Below, piece after piece: positions 33,768 to 45,757 of a stretch of DNA of 64,000 nucleotides. The notes under the pieces are model-generated. The model saw nothing but the letters and a program-made list of their open reading frames with translations, did not search any database and was not told the DNA's origin. The position numbers and the translations under genes are program-made. The stretch's first letter is position 1. Every line of letters starts with the position of its first letter. Source of the stretch: Cardiocondyla obscurior (Eukaryota; Arthropoda; Insecta; Hymenoptera; Formicidae); NCBI RefSeq assembly GCF_019399895.1, contig NC_091879.1, positions 1 through 64,000 of the forward strand, written 5' to 3'.

Positions 33768-36143
33768 TATATATGATCAAAATGCATGCACAGTATTTTT
33801 TTTTACGTTGCGAGAAAAAGGTGCGAAGCAATAACGTGTATTCTGATTTGATAGTAAAATATAAACTTTAATAATAAAAAATACTGATACACTGTATAAA
33901 ATCTCGCTCGGCATAAATTTAATACGCAGTATTGCATACGAATGTATTTTGTAAAAAAAAAAAAAAAAAAAAGTTAATAATTGATATAAAGTGGTATTTG
34001 ACATCGCATTCTTAATAATAACAATACATAAATAGATGTTAACATTTTTTAAGTACCAGTCAGTAATGCATACGTATCTCATAACAGTTCGTCGTTATTA
34101 ACATATATCAGGCTTGCGCAATTTCCTGAATAAACAACACCCTTGGTGACATTTTTTTTTTTTCCATAAAAACTGTTGATTTCTGTAGCAATAAGTATTA
34201 ATTTAATTTAATGTTGCTATTGAGGTATATTCAATTTGCCATCCAATGGATTTGTCAATTGTAACATTTCTTCTAATATTTCTAATTACGTTTTAATACA
34301 TTTTGTTGCTATCGCAGAATTAGGAATACATTTATTATGATCATGTTTTGTTAAAGTGTACGCTTGTATATGCACGATATACACGTAAACAAAAAAGTAC
34401 TGTGTAGAAAAAATTAATTGTAAAACATTAAATAATACTTTCGTAAAAAGGCTTATGCTATAGCTAATATAACTTTTATTTTCATTACGCCTACACAACT
34501 TATTTTTAATATTTCTATATAAAAAATACTCATTTAAGTATTAAAATTACATTTGTTTTAATAGCCTTGTGTACCGATAAGAATAACTAGAATTTGCATA
34601 CCTTTTGATATCGTATCATTTCAAATCCCTTTTACCTTTTTATGTTATTAAGCTGAATGAGCCGAAAACGAGTGAACTCTTTACGCATCGACTTTTGCTT
34701 TTCTCAACTAAATATTTACTATTAACACTGAATTCACAATCTAGAAAATTAAAATTATCTACCTAGGATTTCGATCATTAAATCAAAATCAAACAAAGTA
34801 GTAATGTATTTGGATGGATATATGATTGAGTATGTAATGTTTAAAGCAAAGGATTCGAAGAGAGAATGGTGATGTGTAAATAACAGTGGGATATATAAAT
34901 CTTGTTTATTGTCACTATCAGATTTACCCAACTACAGGCTCATTCAGCTAAAATTTTAATCCTTTCACTTACAAAATTCACCCTAGTTATTTTTATGGCG
35001 ACGATCTTTTGCATTGATGAAATTACCTTATCGCTTTAAGAGATACTTAAATGTATTCGCATAAAAATAGAGATACAATAGAAAGTAACAAAAATGGTAT
35101 ACTGTAAATTCTACATATGTACAACATCCTAAAATTATTTTACACGATTTATTCTTTCATCGTTTTGGCACTATTATTTATGTAAATCGTGATAATAAGT
35201 ACGCTGCATAAATCTATCCAAACAAAAGATCGATACTTTTAAAAAGTCATGGAGCAATAATAAATCGCTGGCAGTCTCATACGTCATAGAAATGTTCAAA
35301 AAGCAAAAAATAAGTTTGATTAATTTTGTCTCTTATATTATCGATCATTAATAGAATCTTTAACCATTGAATCATGGAATATATAATTACAATATTAAAA
35401 AAAAAAAACTTTTAATTTGTTCAAAGAGAAAATTACTACTAGTATAAATATTTTATACTATCGTTAATTTTCTATTCTTAATAACTATGAATTTTAAATT
35501 AATAATTTATATACAAGATGTAACATAATATACGAATTGTTTTAAAGTACTGAATTTTTTTATCAATTGCGTTTCACCTATTATTGTTACACGCTATATA
35601 ATTATAAAGTTCTATATATATATATATATATAGGATTTTTTGCTATTTTTTTTATAAATATTACTGGCAAGTTATTATTTGTCTAAAATAGTATAAAATA
35701 CTTTAATATTTTAGATTGCTCCATCTATATAATTAAAATTATGATATAATTCGCTATTATTTTAACTATTTATAAAATCGTACTTTTTAAAGTGTATTTT
35801 TTAGAAAACTTTTTGTGCTTTATCAAACAATCTTAGCACTTATGTGAAAGGCCTTAATGTTCATGTACAGTTTATAAAAACTACATTTTCAAGTATAATC
35901 AAAGATTTGTGCTTTTCATCTCTTAATAAAAATATGTAAACAGTCTCATAGTTAAAAAAAATGCAATATCTTCTACAGCAAAATTAAAATAATTGTTATA
36001 AAAAATAAGTAGTCTTGTATTTTCAGATTATATCTGCAAAAAAAGAAAACTCGATCGATTTCTATTAACTTCAATATTATTAAAAAAAAATTAATTATCT
36101 TAGTCTTGTAAATAAATGGCAGTGAATTCAATTTCATTATCAA
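33610..36143. other. Convergent 3' intergenic region, Rpn1 / CACHD1-like
   Basis: 2.5 kb of AT-rich sequence between two convergent stop codons, probably two 3' UTRs back to back. It holds T- and A-homopolymers (T-run about 33740-33766, A-run about 33953-33971) and a short TA microsatellite near 35616-35631. No coding region, RNA gene or mobile element could be supported. Confidence 0.6.
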
Positions 36144-39100
36144 TCAACAATAATTGGTTTCCATGTCACGATGGACAGTTACAGGTGCCAAAACATGATG
36201 TGGCGATCCTAAGTATGTCGTAGGGGAAGACATTCCGGTACCGGACTGTTTAATCAAATCTGATTCGACATTATTGTCGATAGCTAATAGCAGAGGTTCG
36301 GAAACAAATGTCTGTTGTTCAGAATCATCATGAGGAGTCATTGTACTATATCCATGATCACTGTCCCCACCGGGTGGTCTTCTATAGTTAGTGGAAACTC
36401 TGTATGGTGATATAGGCGCAACATTGTCTCTTACCAGACAATCCATGTTATTTTTAGTCTGATCCAATTCCGTCGGTTCCAGGTCGCCCTCGATATGCGT
36501 CATACGTAATGTATCAGGGGATGTATGAAGATGCAGACACTGATGCTCCAAACTCGAATGCACAGATCGGAGTCTATAGCAGAACAGAGTGATGGCCAGA
36601 ATCAAGAACAATGCTAAAATTCCGCCAGCTACCGCTCCAACTGAAGGCCAATCTTGTGCTGTAATCTCATCTGCCGATTGCAAATCTAAAAAGGCATAAT
36701 TTCGTTATCTAGCATTTAATAATTTTGTTTTTTTTTTTTTTTACATAAGAAAGTAAACTTACTGTAAGTACCATCACTGTAAGGTATTGAAGATCCAAAA
36801 ATTCCTTTAAAACATAAAGACATATCAGAGCAAAATGGTTTTTGTAAAGGAGTCTCTCCGTCAGTATCGACATGACACCATTGACAATCCGCGACACCTA
36901 AACAGTCTCTTTCTGTTATAAATAATTTGCAATTGATAGATGGACATGGCTTTAAATCCATTGGCTCCATCCACGGAGTTTGCAAATTCGATCCTTGTTC
37001 ATACACAGGTGGACAAGACTCTAAATTACCGATATTTTCTTGTGTGCAGCTAGAGGAATACAAAGAGCATTCGCAAGGACACTCGCAACCAGTTTGTTCC
37101 ATACTTTTGCAATTTAAACATGAGTGATCCATCTATAATCAATAAAACAGATATAAAATACTATTTTATAGAATAAATTTGCAAATATTTTAGAATAAAA
37201 ATCGTAATAAATTGTGCTTACAGTGCTGCACGGACAAAAAGCCCTAAGTAAATTACATTGAGTCGTCATATTGACAACACCAAGGAATACGTTGGTGCCT
37301 GGCACAGCAGCTACTTGATATCTAACACAATGCTCACCGTGTGCTATATTAGTGAGCACTTCGTCGAGCGACGTGTTAAACTGATAGTACCTTTGTACAG
37401 TGCCATCTAAGTAGCTAGCGCATGATTTTTTTTTCACAAATAACCCATGATTTAATATGTCGTTAGCTACTAAAAGTTCCTTATGTGTTAAATGTTGTTG
37501 CTCGATTTTGTCCGTCGCCTCCAATAGCTTCGGATGAGATACCAAGTAGCCTTTATCATCCATTAAGAAACATTTTACAGTTACATCACGGCAGAATGGA
37601 AACATTTCCAACAACAATCTTGCGATATAACTCATTGTAACATCCATAGATAAAATAGCAATCGCGTATTTTGCATTTCCATTAACTTCCGTAGAGTATT
37701 TCACAGTTCGACTTAAAGTAACTACATAGCCCGATCCACCTGCATCTAAATAAGGTGGAGTTAAGATCATTTTATCAAATTGTTCCATTGCTTTCCCATA
37801 CCACATTCGCCTTTTAGGATCAAAACCAGAATCTAATATCATTCCCGGAAATATTTCTAATACTCCACTGACTGTGCTAGTAATATATCTAAAATAATAA
37901 AATTTAATGTAAAAATATTATTTTAACCACTGATAATAATGTACAAGTTATGATTACCTTCTTATTATAAATTTATTTAACAAACTCTTGACGTGCTGCT
38001 TTTTAAAATATTCTAAAATTTGTGCCAACGTTGCTACGTCTGGTTTTACAGATGGATGTAAACCAGGATTAGCTAAAAGACCTGTTACATCTTTCAAATA
38101 CGCCATGTAACTTTGTACATTCACGGGTGAGCCAGTTTCGAGTAATTTCAATTGCTCCATTGGAGACTGAAAGCACCATGGAGATAGATAAATTACGCCT
38201 GTCGCTAAAAAAAGAAAATTTTTTATGTTTAAAAATTTCAAAAATAATTATTAAAATATGTTAATTACTTACATAAAGTTACAATCTTGTTTCTGTAAAT
38301 ACATAACGTGTCCTTATCAATGACGGTTTGAAGCATAAGATCAAGACGATGATGTAATATATTTGCCGGTAAAGGAGGCACACTTCTCGCAACAGGTAAT
38401 ATTCCTTCCTCAGTTGTCGATACGAGGCATATTATTAAATCATCATACATTAAATGTTTCCATCTATATCGTTTCTATAAGATATAGATCACATATGCAT
38501 AAAAAAAAAAATAAAAAAAATACCAGCACATATTTTATTTTATTTTCAAATGTTTATCGATATATTATCTTACCTGTTCGCCTAATTTTGTTTTTATATC
38601 CATGATACCTTGGCTCTCATTTATCATTTTAAATACCGTTTGACTATCTATATTTTCAATATCTTGTAAATGCACTTTAAGCGGTTGCTCAACTATCGTT
38701 TCAATCCTAGGAAAATTTTTATGCATCCAAACCACTCCTTTGCTATCGAAAAACATAGCGTATATGTTTGGACCGATGTTAAAATATGTTACATCATCGA
38801 GAAAATCGCGCAATTTTATATCTAAAGATAGCAATGCAGTCTTTGTTACTTGTCCAATAGATATTGTCATTGTCTTGCTGTATGGTTCAATATATGGCTC
38901 CGATATATAAAAATCTTTCTTGTGATAATCAGGACATTGTAAACAAGAAAAGAGTTTTCCTATCTCATATCCAAGAACATTTTGCATTGGAAAAATTACG
39001 ATGCTATCGTTGCTTAAATTTTTTGTCTTAGTAAATGGTTGCTGGTCTAAAAATAAATTATGATATAACAAACGTTTATAACGCAATAAAAATAAAGTAA

Positions 39101-40349
39101 TAAAACATGCCTACTTGTAACAATAATAGTTTTAAGATAAGCCGTGAACTTGTTCGAAATTATTTCAAAAATTCCTTGCACGTTTGATATATTTTGTAAT
39201 GCATTAGTTACATGCATTACAAGCACCTCACCCTTTAGATTTTGTGTTAATTTTCTAAAATCAATCTTTGTTACATTATTTGAATCTGAAAAAAAAAGAA
39301 TAACAAATTATGATATTATAAAACAAAATCTAAAAAAGAAGTATCTTTTTTTTAATTTAATTTAATTTATTTTAGAAGTACCTGTTCTGGTTAAACCATC
39401 AATATAACGAGTTAATTGAAATTTATTCATATCTGTTGCTTTCAACAAATTATCTTTACAAAGCACAGGAACAGTATTAGTAAGATCAACAACAATAATA
39501 TTATCTGTTTCAGAAAGCATATCTATAACAGTTTTGGCTGCTATTTGAACCAAAGCTAATTCTGATTCAGACATAAATGTGCCATGTTCCAAAAGCAAAA
39601 CAACATTCTTTTGAGGACAATACTGAGATAATAAAAGAGGCCCAATGTTATGAGCTAATGTAGGTGGTCCACATATTGTGTCTGGTTCATTTGTTGGCAG
39701 TATATGTATGTTCTTCCAATCTTGATCTCTTAACTGTATTGTAAGTTCTACAATCAAATTTGATACACATTACACCATCTGAATAAAGTACAAAAAAATA
39801 TAGTAAAAATATAAACTTTAATAAGTGTTGATAACTACCTTTCATGATATCGGTACAGACATCTGAAATTTTGTTCATCATACTATAACCATCCATTTGA
39901 CTAGAATAAATAACAGGGAACGGATTACGTGTCAGTAAATGATATATGACGTCGTAGACTTGCTTGAAGACTTCAATGTGCAGCATTATTTTATTATTAA
40001 ACTTGTCAATTAAGGCACTCAGTTTTGCATCCAGGTTACTGGAGACGTTCACAAATTCCATCTTGTCAATCATCCTCTGAAAGGAGGAAACACCGAGCTC
40101 CTCGTCAGCGACAGACCGCAGGGTCTTTGATAAATGGGACACGATGTCTCGTAGGCACATGCCGTGTAAAGGTTCCGCCGACACCTGTTTGTGCATCGAC
40201 TTGCCGAACTGGCACTTGACGGCGTTGACGACATCGTCGTCGGCGAGCACGTAAAGATTCGTTAATGTCAACGTTAGGATCAAATACAGAACCTTGTTTA
40301 CAGTCATCCCGGTGAAGTTGCCGCTACTTCGGCGGCAAGCGTCCCTCAT
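36144..40349 (-). CDS. Cachd1: VWFA and Cache domain protein (CACHD1-like, alpha2delta-related)
   Basis: Single-pass membrane protein related to the alpha2delta subunits of voltage-gated calcium channels. Exons in gene order: 40349-39839, 39747-39382, 39285-39115, 39046-38574, 38474-38273, 38204-37958, 37888-37222, 37132-36763, 36685-36144; total 3,549 nt (1,182 aa), frame intact. A signal peptide (VLYLILTLTLTNLYVLA) follows the start. A VWA-like segment lies around CPQKNVVLLLEHGTFMSESE. Cache-type regions follow (SMDVTMSYIARLL, FLMDDKGYLVSHP), then a cysteine-rich module (CECPCECSLYSSSC, CLGVADCQWC). One transmembrane helix (AVAGGILALFLILAITLFCY) and a ~145-residue cytoplasmic tail end the protein. 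The codon at 40376 is GTG, so the ATG at 40349 is taken; another in-frame ATG (MTVNK) stands nearer the signal peptide. The fly orthologue is probably CG16868. Confidence 0.9.
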
Positions 40350-42144
40350 CGTAATCTCACGAGTTTGCAGCCTCACCGCAACAGTAGCTCATACCGCCAG
40401 TAAATAAATATTTCAAGCCGCGTCGTCATGTGTCGCGCAATTTTCGATGCTTCCCAACTCGCGCTCATGCATGATGCGGGTCGTCGGAACGGTCGGAACG
40501 TTGTTCCATTGCAGTACCGAATACCCAATATGGCGCCTAGAAAAGAATTATTTTATTAGTCAAGTATTGTTCTCGATAAATAGATGATTATTATTATTGC
40601 TATCTTGCATCATCATCATCATCATCATCATCATCAAGAGTGAGGAAGAGCGAAAAGTATCGGATTGAAAATATTTTACAAACTCTATACGAGAGTATAA
40701 ACGATGATCAATGAAATGCGTAAAGAGGTTATGGTAAAAAAAGAAAAAATCAAAAATTACATCAAAGGTATAATACTTGAAAAGCTGCATTCTCGATTTT
40801 TTATGTATGAAAATGAACTCTCCGCCGTCATCAATTGATAGATACATAATTATTAAATCTCAAATTGATGGATGGAGGCATAGCATTTTTGTAAACAACA
40901 TTTTTTTTTGTTACTATTTGAGGATAGAATAGACACCTGTTGTACATGTACATGAGGTAAATTTAAAAATATTTTAAATATAAAAAAGAATATAATATAT
41001 ATTTCTTATCTATTTTTATTTATTATTTTTTATGAAAAATTATAATAAGGGAAATCATAAGGTGCATTTGGTATCAGCTAAATTAAAGTCAATCCACACT
41101 GATGTGAATGGGCACAATCTGGATCTGCAACAGGTATAATAAGCCTTCAAAAAAAAATAAGAAATTTACCTATCACACATGAATACATGGAGAACGATCA
41201 ACTATCATTGGTCAATTGGCTTTCTACGTTTATCAGAACTTAAGAGCCTTGGGATGTATGTAGCAATACATATAAGACACTCTAAACTTTTACTTTTTTT
41301 ATATTAAAAACATATGGTTAATTGCTTAATTAATAACTTAATATTTTCTTTTCTTCAAGAAACCTCATTACTAAAAATTACTAAAAAAAAGGGACAATCA
41401 ATATATAAAAGCCAAAATTAGAATTAATAATTGACAAACAAGGTCTTCGATTATCGAAGTTTATAATTTCTACTTGTGACAAATTCAACGTGACACGCGG
41501 CACGTCAAAACATTATCGATATACGATAGATATATTGGCAGAAACTGCTCAGTCAATTCAATACGATTGCACCAACGTCGCATATTAGATGCAATCAAAA
41601 CACAATATGCCTTGATCAAGATTTTTCTAGCTTTATTGTGAATATCTCTTCCTGTTCGCTTCTTTCGTAAAGACTTCTCGTGTCGACATTAAGTACATAA
41701 AAAATCCTGCCAATTTATTTCCATTGATTTTCCCTTTTAGTTTAATGTTTTATCAAGTATGTTAAACCCGCTCTCGGGTTTGTTATCCGCGCTTCGTATT
41801 TCAAATTTTAATTTTCAAAAAATGATTACAGACACGTGGCGTTCATCCCTACTGAAAATTCTGAGCAGCAAGATGGTAAGCGGCGTGGTTCCCGCGCCAC
41901 TTCCCGCACATCCTCCCATTTCATTTGGGATGCTCCCTTCTGCCTAATGCCATCAAGCAATCACGTCGCGTGACACATAAAACATACTGTTAATTATTTT
42001 TTCAAATATCCCGCGCGAAGTGTGCAACGACAAATAAAAGAGAAATTAAGCTCGAAGCGGCAAATTAATCGATTGCAGCATTGGTCAACTTTACGTTGAT
42101 CATTCGACTTGGTGACGCTTCAGTGGACGAAGACGCGAAGAAGG
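40350..42144. other. Intergenic region upstream of the CACHD1-like gene
   Basis: Contains the CACHD1-like promoter. A trinucleotide (CAT)n microsatellite of about nine units lies at 40608-40636. The sequence is otherwise AT-rich, with no gene I can support. Short open frames here (for example 41759-41947) have no recognisable features. Confidence 0.6.
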
Positions 42145-43603
42145 ATGCAGGACAACGCAGAGGGAATGTCGCCGGTGATACTCGCGAGCCTCAGCCGCAG
42201 CTTGTCGATTTGTTGCAAATCAAGGAAACATCCAGCTCAAAATGCCGATGAGCGCGAATTTTACGACACCACGCTATCAATCCGGGGCTCTCCTCATGAC
42301 CTATACAACGGACTGTACCTAGAACGGATGCGGGGACAGATCGGTGTCACGTGAACCCTCCGGATATACCAGCTTCCTAGTCTTGCTCACCTACTTTATA
42401 GCCATTTCGTTTCATCGGAAATGTTTGGAAATCGGCGGCGGCGGCGGCGGCGGCGGCGACGGCGGCAGCGGCGACGGCGGCAGCGGCGACGGCGACGGCG
42501 ACGAACGGGAAAACTCGACGGTCATCATCGAAGTCATCGTTTTTTTCCGCACATTTTTATTTGTAATTATTTCCTAAACTGTTTCAAATATTGATTAATT
42601 TTTAAATTGAATAGATGAAATGTATCCTACATTTTGTGCCATTTAATAATCATTCTAGGAATAGAAATGCAAAACGGACCAAGAATAGACGAAGGAAATG
42701 AAGTAATGATCTCATCTGCTCCTTAGTGAATACAGTGATGAGGATTATCCGGAAGAAGTAATAACGGAAGATCGCGACGCACACGCGTCTGCATTTGAGG
42801 GGAATCTTGAAAGACATAATTATTATACCATACATAGCACCAAAAGAGGGTCTAGAATAGACATCAAACAAAATAGAAATGTATCAAGGTAATGCTGATT
42901 AATATATATTTATAATATATATTGTATATATATAAATAATGTAAATCAAAGTGAGCATATAGCTCTGTTGCACCAGTTGCCATTTTCTTTAGGTATCTTA
43001 AAGTTAAAAAGGATCTAAAAAATTGATATCAACGTTATAAATATTATTTTAAATGTTAATAAATTTATGAGCTCAAAGAAAGAGTTGAGTACAAAAAAAT
43101 ATTTATTTCAATATTTAATTCTAGATAAATAATTGCAGTAAAGAAAACTTATTTATCTTTTTTTTTATGTAATCGTCACTATTCTGTTTCGATATTGAAT
43201 GTATTCTACTTTCAGACTTGGACTTTTATTATTTCATCGATACTCCGAATCCCAAAAGTACTATATAATATATCAATGCGTTAAAGCCTGCAGAGAAGAG
43301 AATAGAAGGATTTGAGCGAAACAACATGACCCCAGTGATCACGAGGAAACACATAAAATATAAGGCTTTGTGGTAAGCAGGAAAACGAAATTACAAAGAT
43401 GAACAAAATAAAATGTAACTGCAAGCACGCGGAAGAGAAAAAGAGTTATAAAAACATGGAAGTACATAAATGTCAATTCGATGATGATATACTGTTGCGA
43501 TCTTGGTGTGACCCTCTTTCTTCTCTTCCGTCCCTCCCTTTCATTCGCTCTTTCTCTCTTACTTTTTAGCAGACTATCTGCAGATAGCATCCCACAATGC
43601 TAA
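42145..43603 (+). CDS. Candidate small three-exon gene, function unknown
   Basis: I do not recognise this protein. Three open segments have compatible splice phases. Exon 1 is 42145-42350 (ATG, MQDNAEGMSP, containing GSPHDLYNGLYLERMRGQIG), with donor tcac|gtgaac. Exon 2 is 42727-42888, after a good acceptor (tctgctccttag), reading EYSDEDYPEEVITEDRD and later RHNYYTIHSTKRGSRIDI, with donor tcaag|gtaatg. Exon 3 is 43570-43603, after a long pyrimidine tract ending ttttag, reading RLSADSIPQC and then TAA. The sum is 402 nt, 133 aa, with no internal stop. The product would be hydrophilic, with acidic then basic stretches and no signal peptide. Exon 1's donor is weak, and no homology could be tested, so this may be coincidence or part of a longer gene. 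Confidence 0.33.
42433..42503. repeat. GGC/GAC trinucleotide microsatellite
   Basis: A run of ggc units followed by interleaved gac, agc and ggc triplets, about 70 bp, falling in the first intron of the candidate small gene. An open frame across it would read glycine-rich with D and S, but nothing else supports it as coding. Confidence 0.9.
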
Positions 43604-45757
43604 CAAGGGCGGTGGAGAACGTAAGGGCGCACGTTAGCGCGGGTCATAAGCGGGGGAAAAAGAAACAGGGGTTCCCCCCCGGATTTTCTTCCTGTACCAC
43701 GATTTCAGTCACTGCCGGCTGGCGTGGCGTGCACGGAAGATCTGTGAAACTGGACCGATCGTAGACTGATTACACAGTACCTCGCGGGTGACACTCGTGT
43801 TCGCAACGCAGAGTTCATTCTACGCTCCTTCGTCATACTCACGTCGGTTTTTCCAAGTCTGTTCACAGCGAGCAAAGCGATCGCGATCTACACGAATCGC
43901 ATCACAAGATCATCGAGATCAGTGTTCTGAGAAGTAATTGGCACTGGCAAATCGATTGCAATTTGAAGATCGAGATCGCACCACTTATTAAAAAAAAAAA
44001 AAAAAAAAAAAAAAACCGAGGATTAACTGAGCGAATTGGCTAGTTAAAGATTCATCGATTACCGAAGATTTTTCATCCACGAGATCAAACGTGACCAGAA
44101 CAGTATTCCGGCAGCGAGCGCGAAACTATAATTTCGGGTACCTATTGAGAGTGCTCAGAAAGTGCAGTGTATTAAAAGAAATCAGATTTATTATACACTC
44201 ATCGAGATTAAGGTGACATCGAACTGTTTCGCTATCGATTTACTCGCGATTATCTTCAGGATTGAAGACTTCCACATGAGGTTTCATTACCGGATTTAGT
44301 AAGGTTTGTAAATCGCTTGAAATCAGTTTGATAAACATATTAAATTTAAAAGGAGTAATGGTTATACAAAATATACAAAAAATTAGTAACATTTTCTTTC
44401 TTTTAAACATGTCTTAGCAAACACAGAATATTACGGCAATATTCTAATATTGCAGCACCATCGCCGCAATAGTACAACGTTGTTGCGATATTGCTGTAAT
44501 ATTCTCTGTTTGCTGGGTTTATTATTCAATTCTTACATAAAATTCCAATTTGAACGAAAAGCATGTGCACTTATGCATGAAGAAAACAAAATAATTAAAA
44601 ATAAAATAGTATTAATTTATGTATAAACGTAAATGTAGATATTGTCTATTTAAATTGATTATGTCAGGCCCAGATTAATCTGACACCCTGATATTTCAAA
44701 AGCTATATGGTGCTTGAAACTCAAATTCGATATCGATGTCATCATTACTTTGTCAATCTGTATCTTTTTAGATGAAAAAAAAAAAAAAAGAAACATTTAT
44801 AACATTTTGCACATAGAAATTACTGAACTTGTTGGCGAAAGAGCGTTTGCGACGGGTGATGACGGTTAAAATCCCGATGCGTCGCTCGCAGTGACACGCG
44901 GAACGACACATCCTCGGCTAATTAGAATATAGCTGTTTTTTATGAGCGTGGAAGAGGAAGAGGGAGCCGCGATGGATGGCGGTGGGAAGGGAGAAGCAAG
45001 GAAGCACGTACCATCGCCATATTTATTATACGGACCCCCTGCCGGACATTCGTATTTAACGGGTCGTACCAATGGTCGTCACCCACCCTCTTTCTTCTAC
45101 GTATCTCAGAAAATACCTTACTGAGCTTCTTGCAGAAACTTTCGTACGTCTTTCGCCAACTCGGCGAAATTTCGGCTCGATTTTAATCCGACTGAAATTA
45201 AATCAAATATTTTATTGTAACTTGCTGCCAGTTTAAGTCTGAAAGATGTTTCAACAAAGGCAAACTATCGGAAATAATTCATTATATAAAAAACGCATAT
45301 TCTTAGGCTTTTTTTTTTTTTTTTTTTTTGATAGTCTAATGCTCGCTATTATCTATATGTTTTTTACTTTTTTTTCGGTAGTATTCAGAAGCATTTATCT
45401 TTGACCCGAACGTTCAACTTTAATCGCTTTCCGCAGATTTTCCGGATGGCAGAAGCCAAAAGAACATCCGTAGCTTACAAAGAATGAGAACTTGATCGAA
45501 ACGGTTTAAAATAAAAAAAGATGAGAATTTCTATGTGCAAGCAATGTTTTAAACACTGACATAACATTTTACATGTATATACTTATTACGTTTTCAAGTA
45601 AGCAATTTATAAAATATTTTTGTGCCAGATACCTTTGTTATGTCTCGTTATCATCTTTGTGTTTGACCCAATACTCGTCGACAATCAGCCGGAGTACATT
45701 CACGAACGGAGAACCGCGAAAGAACATCGAGTGGGCCTATTACAAAAGCCCATAATC
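43604..45757 (+). promoter_or_regulatory. Gat upstream region and probable 5' UTR exons
   Basis: About 2.1 kb before the Gat start. 43700-44310 is more GC-balanced than its surroundings and lacks long open frames, as a 5' UTR exon might. An initiator-like tcagtc lies near 43706 and a possible donor (agtaag|gtttgt) near 44304. An A26 homopolymer sits at 43990-44015 and a T-run near 45310-45329. Immediately before the coding exon, tgtgccag at about 45630 is a plausible acceptor, leaving about 130 bases of 5' UTR ahead of the ATG. The UTR assignment is inference. Confidence 0.4.
44416..44514. mobile_element. Short MITE-like foldback element
   Basis: Inverted arms 44416-44442 (agcaaacacagaatattac...) and 44488-44514 (...gtaatattctctgtttgct) match over 27 bases with two mismatches. 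A smaller perfect hairpin, gcaatattctaatattgc, lies inside at 44436-44453. At about 99 bp with no coding capacity, it resembles a small non-autonomous transposon or a degenerate hairpin. No target-site duplication is obvious. Confidence 0.45.

Noticed and set aside
41759..41947. A 62-codon plus-strand frame
   Set aside because: No conserved motif, no splice partner and no supporting context.
44866..45124. Overlapping frames on both strands upstream of Gat
   Set aside because: They fall in a locally GC-richer stretch of the probable Gat 5' region, overlap in antisense and have no recognisable features.
45620..45757. N-terminal extension of Gat (about 46 residues) from the open frame upstream
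   Set aside because: It has no ATG, contains a probable splice acceptor, and would add a hydrophobic stretch not expected in this family; the ATG at 45758 gives a normal length.
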